From Caballeronia arationis (GTDB lineage Bacteria > Pseudomonadota > Gammaproteobacteria > Burkholderiales > Burkholderiaceae), in assembly GCF_001544975.2 (NCBI RefSeq), contig NZ_FCOG02000016.1:62001-126000 (forward strand): a DNA stretch of 64,000 nt, written 5' to 3'. The notes below the pieces were generated by a model. It did no database searches. It was given only the letters and a program-made list of their open reading frames with translations, and was not told the origin of the DNA. Position 1 is the stretch's first letter. Every line of letters begins with the position of its first letter. Of this stretch, positions 61,525 to 64,000 are shown piece by piece. Both the position numbers and the translations under genes were made by a program.

Positions 61525-62001
61525 ATGCAACGAAAGTGGCACCTTGGTACCGGGCTGGTCGCGTGGATGCTTGCTTTCGCGGCGGCCGCGCAGCAGCCGA
61601 TCATCTATCCCGCGAAGGGCCAGAGCTCGCAGAAGCAAAATTCCGATACCGCCGAGTGCCAGCTCTGGGCGAAGCAGAACACGGGCGTCGATCCGGCCGT
61701 GCTCGCGCAGCAGAGCGCCAACCAGCCGCCCCCGCCCGGGCCGCAGGGCGAACGCGTGCGGGGTGCAGCGGGCGGCGCGGCGGCGGGCGCGGCGATCGGC
61801 GCGATCGCGGGCGATGCCGGCAAGGGCGCGGCGGTCGGTGCGGTCACGGGGACTGTCGCCGGCGGTTCGCGCCAGCGGCGCGGCCAGCGCGAAGCCAGCG
61901 CGCAGCAGCAGTCGATGCAGCAGCAGACGTCGCAGCAGATGGCCACTTATAACCGCGCGGTTGCCGCGTGCATGTCGGGCCGCGGATACACGATCCAGTA
62001 A
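61525..62001 (+). CDS. Exported glycine-zipper protein
   Basis: A 158-residue protein with a signal peptide (residues 1-22, ending AAAAAQ). A glycine-zipper region (GAAGGAAAGAAIGAIAGDAG and GAAVGAVTGTVAGG) lies in the middle, followed by a Gln-rich stretch (EASAQQQSMQQQTSQQMA) and a conserved tail with CMSGRGYTI. Such proteins sit in the periplasm or at the outer membrane. The SGRGY ending is frequent in Burkholderia YMGG-type proteins. Confidence 0.87.
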   Translation: MQRKWHLGTGLVAWMLAFAAAAQQPIIYPAKGQSSQKQNSDTAECQLWAKQNTGVDPAVLAQQSANQPPPPGPQGERVRGAAGGAAAGAAIGAIAGDAGKGAAVGAVTGTVAGGSRQRRGQREASAQQQSMQQQTSQQMATYNRAVAACMSGRGYTIQ

Positions 62002-62061
62002 GAAGGCGGGGCCGCCGGACCCAATCCGGAAACCGGCACACACCCAAGCGGAGACCGACCC

Positions 62062-62490
62062 ATGCCGACGACATCTCGACGAATCGCCCTGGCGGCCGCG
62101 TGGCTCGGCGGCAGCGTGTGCGTCACGGCCTGCGCCACTGCGTTCACTCCCGCCTCGGCCGCCGATTTCGACGGCTCGAAACCGCTTCTGTGCGCCGTCA
62201 TCGAAACGCATGCGTGCGATCCCGGCGAGATCTGCCTGCGCGGCCTCTCCGGCGACCTCGGCCTGCCGCGCTTCATGCGCGTCGACTTCGAGCGCAAGAC
62301 GATTGCAGGCCCGAAGCGCGCGACGCTGATCGGCGAGATCGACAAGAGTGGCAATCAGATCCTGATGCAGGGCACGGAACTCGGTTATGCCTGGACGATG
62401 GTCGTCGACAAAACCGATGGCTCGATGACGCTCTCGCTCGTCAATCGCGATGACGCGTTCGTCGTGTTCGGCAATTGCACGCCGCCCTGA
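62062..62490 (+). CDS. Exported conserved hypothetical protein, 142 aa
   Basis: A 142-residue protein with a signal sequence ending near PASAA (residue 33). The mature part has four Cys, in LLCAVIETHACDPGEICLRG and GNCTPP, which suggests disulfides. The rest is beta-rich (FMRVDFERKTIAG, GYAWTMVVDKTDGSMTLSLV). I do not recognise a family by name. It lies 60 bases after the glycine-zipper gene and may be co-transcribed. Confidence 0.75.
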   Translation: MPTTSRRIALAAAWLGGSVCVTACATAFTPASAADFDGSKPLLCAVIETHACDPGEICLRGLSGDLGLPRFMRVDFERKTIAGPKRATLIGEIDKSGNQILMQGTELGYAWTMVVDKTDGSMTLSLVNRDDAFVVFGNCTPP

Positions 62491-62531
62491 CAAGACACTG
62501 GTCAACGTCCCGGCTCCCGCAGGAGCCCTTC

Positions 62532-63818
62532 ATGGTGAGTTCACCGCCGCGGATCATCACGATGGCAACGATTAAAACGATCGCTACAGTCGCAGTGACG
62601 GGTGCCGCGCTCGTCGCGGCGTGCTTCGTCAGCGGGTGCAAGAAGCCGCCCGCGACGCCCGAGCGCGCGCCCGCCGACGTGACCGTGCTCACGGTCAGCG
62701 CCCACGATACGCCCGTCACCTTCGAGTTCGTCGCGCAGACGCAAAGTTCGCGCGAAGTCGAAATCCGCGCGCGCGTGGAGGGGTTTCTCGACAAGCGGCT
62801 CTATGTCGAAGGCTCGCTCGTGCATGCCGGGCAGACGCTCTTCCAGATGGACCGGCGTCCGTTCGAAGCGGCGCTGCAGACCGCGAAGGGGCAGCTCGCG
62901 CAACAGCAGGCGCGCCTGACCGTGACGAAGGCGAACCTCGCGCGGGTGCGGCCTCTCGTCGAACAGAACGCGGTCAGCAAGAAGGATCTCGATGACGCCG
63001 TCGGCAACGAGAAGGAAGCCGAAGCCGCCGTGATCGCCGCGCAGGGCCAGGTTCAGACCGCGCAGCTCAACCTGAGCTACACCACGATCACCACGCCGCT
63101 CACGGGACTGTCCAGCTACGCGAGAAAGCAGGAAGGCAGCTACGTGACGCCGGGCGAATCGGGCCTGCTGACCTACGTCGCGCAACTCGATCCGATCTGG
63201 GTCAACTTCAGCCTGTCCGAAAACGAGGTCCTCCGGTATCGCGATCAGGAAACGAAGGGGCAACTGAAGTTCCCCGGCGATCGCGACTTCGAGGTGGAAG
63301 TGGTGCTCGCCGACGGCTCGGTCTTTCCGAAGCGCGGCCGCATCAACTTCCTTGATCCGTCTTACAGCAAGGAGACGGGCACGTTCCTCGTGCGCGCGGT
63401 GCTGCCGAACGCGCAGGGCATCCTGCGCCCCGGCCAGTTCGTGCGCGCGCGGGTGTACGGCGCGACGCGACCCAACGCGATCCTTGTGCCGCAGCGCGCC
63501 GTGCTGCAGGGCGCGCGCAGTCACTACGTCTGGCTCGTCGACAAGGACGGCAAGGCGGCGAAGGAGCAGGTGGTCGAAGTCGGCGACTGGTACGGCGACA
63601 ACTGGTTCGTGACCGCGGGCCTGCGCGCCGGCGACCGCGTGGTGGTCGACGGCGCGATCCGCGTGGCTCAGGGCCTGCCGATCAAGGTGACGGGCGATGC
63701 GGCGCTCGCCCCGCCGGCAAGCGATGCGATCGCGCGACCGTCCGGCGCCACCGGCACCGGCACCGGCACCGGCAGCGCCGCCGGCGCGAGCGCCGGCTCC
63801 GGCACGGCGGCCAAGTAA
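62532..63818 (+). CDS. RND efflux periplasmic adaptor, MexE/AcrA-like lipoprotein
   Basis: A 428-residue membrane-fusion protein. The signal ends with VSGC (Cys36), so it is lipid-anchored. It has the barrel-sandwich/lipoyl halves ([22 protein letters not shown]), a helical hairpin with [19 protein letters not shown], and the beta-barrel ([24 protein letters not shown]). It links the inner-membrane pump to an outer-membrane channel. ATG 62532 has AGGAG 6 bases upstream; ATG 62562 is possible. The tail is Gly/Thr/Ser/Ala-rich with a 6-base tandem repeat. Confidence 0.93.
   Translation: MVSSPPRIITMATIKTIATVAVTGAALVAACFVSGCKKPPATPERAPADVTVLTVSAHDTPVTFEFVAQTQSSREVEIRARVEGFLDKRLYVEGSLVHAGQTLFQMDRRPFEAALQTAKGQLAQQQARLTVTKANLARVRPLVEQNAVSKKDLDDAVGNEKEAEAAVIAAQGQVQTAQLNLSYTTITTPLTGLSSYARKQEGSYVTPGESGLLTYVAQLDPIWVNFSLSENEVLRYRDQETKGQLKFPGDRDFEVEVVLADGSVFPKRGRINFLDPSYSKETGTFLVRAVLPNAQGILRPGQFVRARVYGATRPNAILVPQRAVLQGARSHYVWLVDKDGKAAKEQVVEVGDWYGDNWFVTAGLRAGDRVVVDGAIRVAQGLPIKVTGDAALAPPASDAIARPSGATGTGTGTGSAAGASAGSGTAAK
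63752..63773 (+). repeat. GGCACC tandem hexanucleotide repeat
   Basis: About three and a half copies of GGCACC encode Gly-Thr repeats in the adaptor's C-terminal tail. Copy number could change by slippage in steps of two residues without breaking the frame. Confidence 0.6.
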
Positions 63819-63844
63819 CCGCTCATGCAACCGCTCCCGCGCCC

Positions 63845-64000
63845 ATGAACATCTCCCACTTCTGCATAGACCGCCCGATCTTCGCATCGGTGATCTCGAT
63901 CGTGATCACGCTTGGGGGCGCGGTCGCGATGCTGGGCCTCCCGATCGCGCAGTACCCTGACGTCACGCCGCCGCAGATCACCGTGTCGGCCACCTATCCT
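63845..64000 (+). CDS. RND efflux permease, N-terminal fragment (cut by window end)
   Basis: The first 52 codons of an HAE1-family RND pump, beginning [20 protein letters not shown] and reaching [22 protein letters not shown], the hallmark of the AcrB/MexB family. It follows the adaptor by 26 bases and is the inner-membrane engine of the same efflux system. Confidence 0.95.
   Translation, partial: MNISHFCIDRPIFASVISIVITLGGAVAMLGLPIAQYPDVTPPQITVSATYP

Overview
The window is GC-rich, tightly packed bacterial DNA with strong G/C third-codon bias. Its gene families (DUF2968, small FPASDPPA-type and CsbD-like stress proteins, a complete tad locus, many LysR regulators) point to a betaproteobacterium of the Burkholderiaceae, most likely Paraburkholderia or Caballeronia. 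I infer this from family content and composition; no rRNA or other phylogenetic marker is present. I see no tRNA, rRNA, CRISPR array, insertion sequence or phage gene, so this looks like chromosome or chromid backbone with catabolic islands.

Layout. (1) 1-12.7 kb is an oxalate/C2-acid module: the end of an aldehyde dehydrogenase, a LysR regulator divergent from an OxlT-type oxalate/formate antiporter, a second LysR, a PanE-like reductase, a small membrane ORF coupled to a GntR/FCD regulator, a second-copy succinyl-CoA-synthetase-like pair (sucD, sucC), formyl-CoA:oxalate CoA-transferase (frc), a fumarylacetoacetase-fold hydrolase, and an orphan membrane protein resembling the transhydrogenase PntB membrane domain. 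Four copies of a TTGTATATCANAA-like element lie before panE-like, the small ORF/gntR, sucC and frc, which suggests one GntR regulon. (2) 12.8-29.4 kb is mixed: CsbD-like protein, two-domain KaiC-like ATPase with a receiver protein, DUF2968 protein, OmpA-like lipoprotein, O6-methylguanine methyltransferase, secreted nuclease, alpha/beta hydrolase, MATE exporter, YnfA, serine acetyltransferase, GTP cyclohydrolase I, and a VOC/SnoaL pair beside a TetR regulator. (3) 29.4-38.2 kb is polyamine catabolism (spuC-, puuA-, puuD-like) divergent from a branched-chain-type ABC transporter whose two permeases are fused. (4) 38.3-39.3 kb has a DNA glycosylase and an iron-permease-family protein. (5) 39.8-52.0 kb is a complete tad/flp pilus locus: flp, tadV, rcpC, rcpA, a CpaD-like lipoprotein, tadZ, tadA, tadB, tadC, tadD, tadE, tadF-like and tadG, mostly with overlapping start and stop codons. 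(6) 52.1-59.1 kb holds a basic DUF6496-like protein and an amine/acyl-amino-acid catabolic region: LysR, periplasmic binding protein, AstE/aspartoacylase-family enzyme, omega-aminotransferase, a divergent MocR regulator and an isochorismatase-family gene interrupted by one in-frame TGA. (7) 59.2-64.0 kb has small membrane and acidic proteins, a LysE-type exporter, a lone receiver protein flanked by matching palindromes, a glycine-zipper protein and the start of an RND efflux operon cut by the window end.

How parts work together. In module 1, OxlT would import oxalate, Frc would make oxalyl-CoA, and the PanE-like enzyme could reduce oxalyl-CoA to glyoxylate; no oxalyl-CoA decarboxylase is in the window. 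In module 3, PuuA and PuuD would handle gamma-glutamylated polyamine intermediates and SpuC would deaminate free putrescine, with the divergent ABC importer a plausible supplier. The tad genes form one long operon, with a hairpin after flp that could set the ratio of pilin to assembly proteins.
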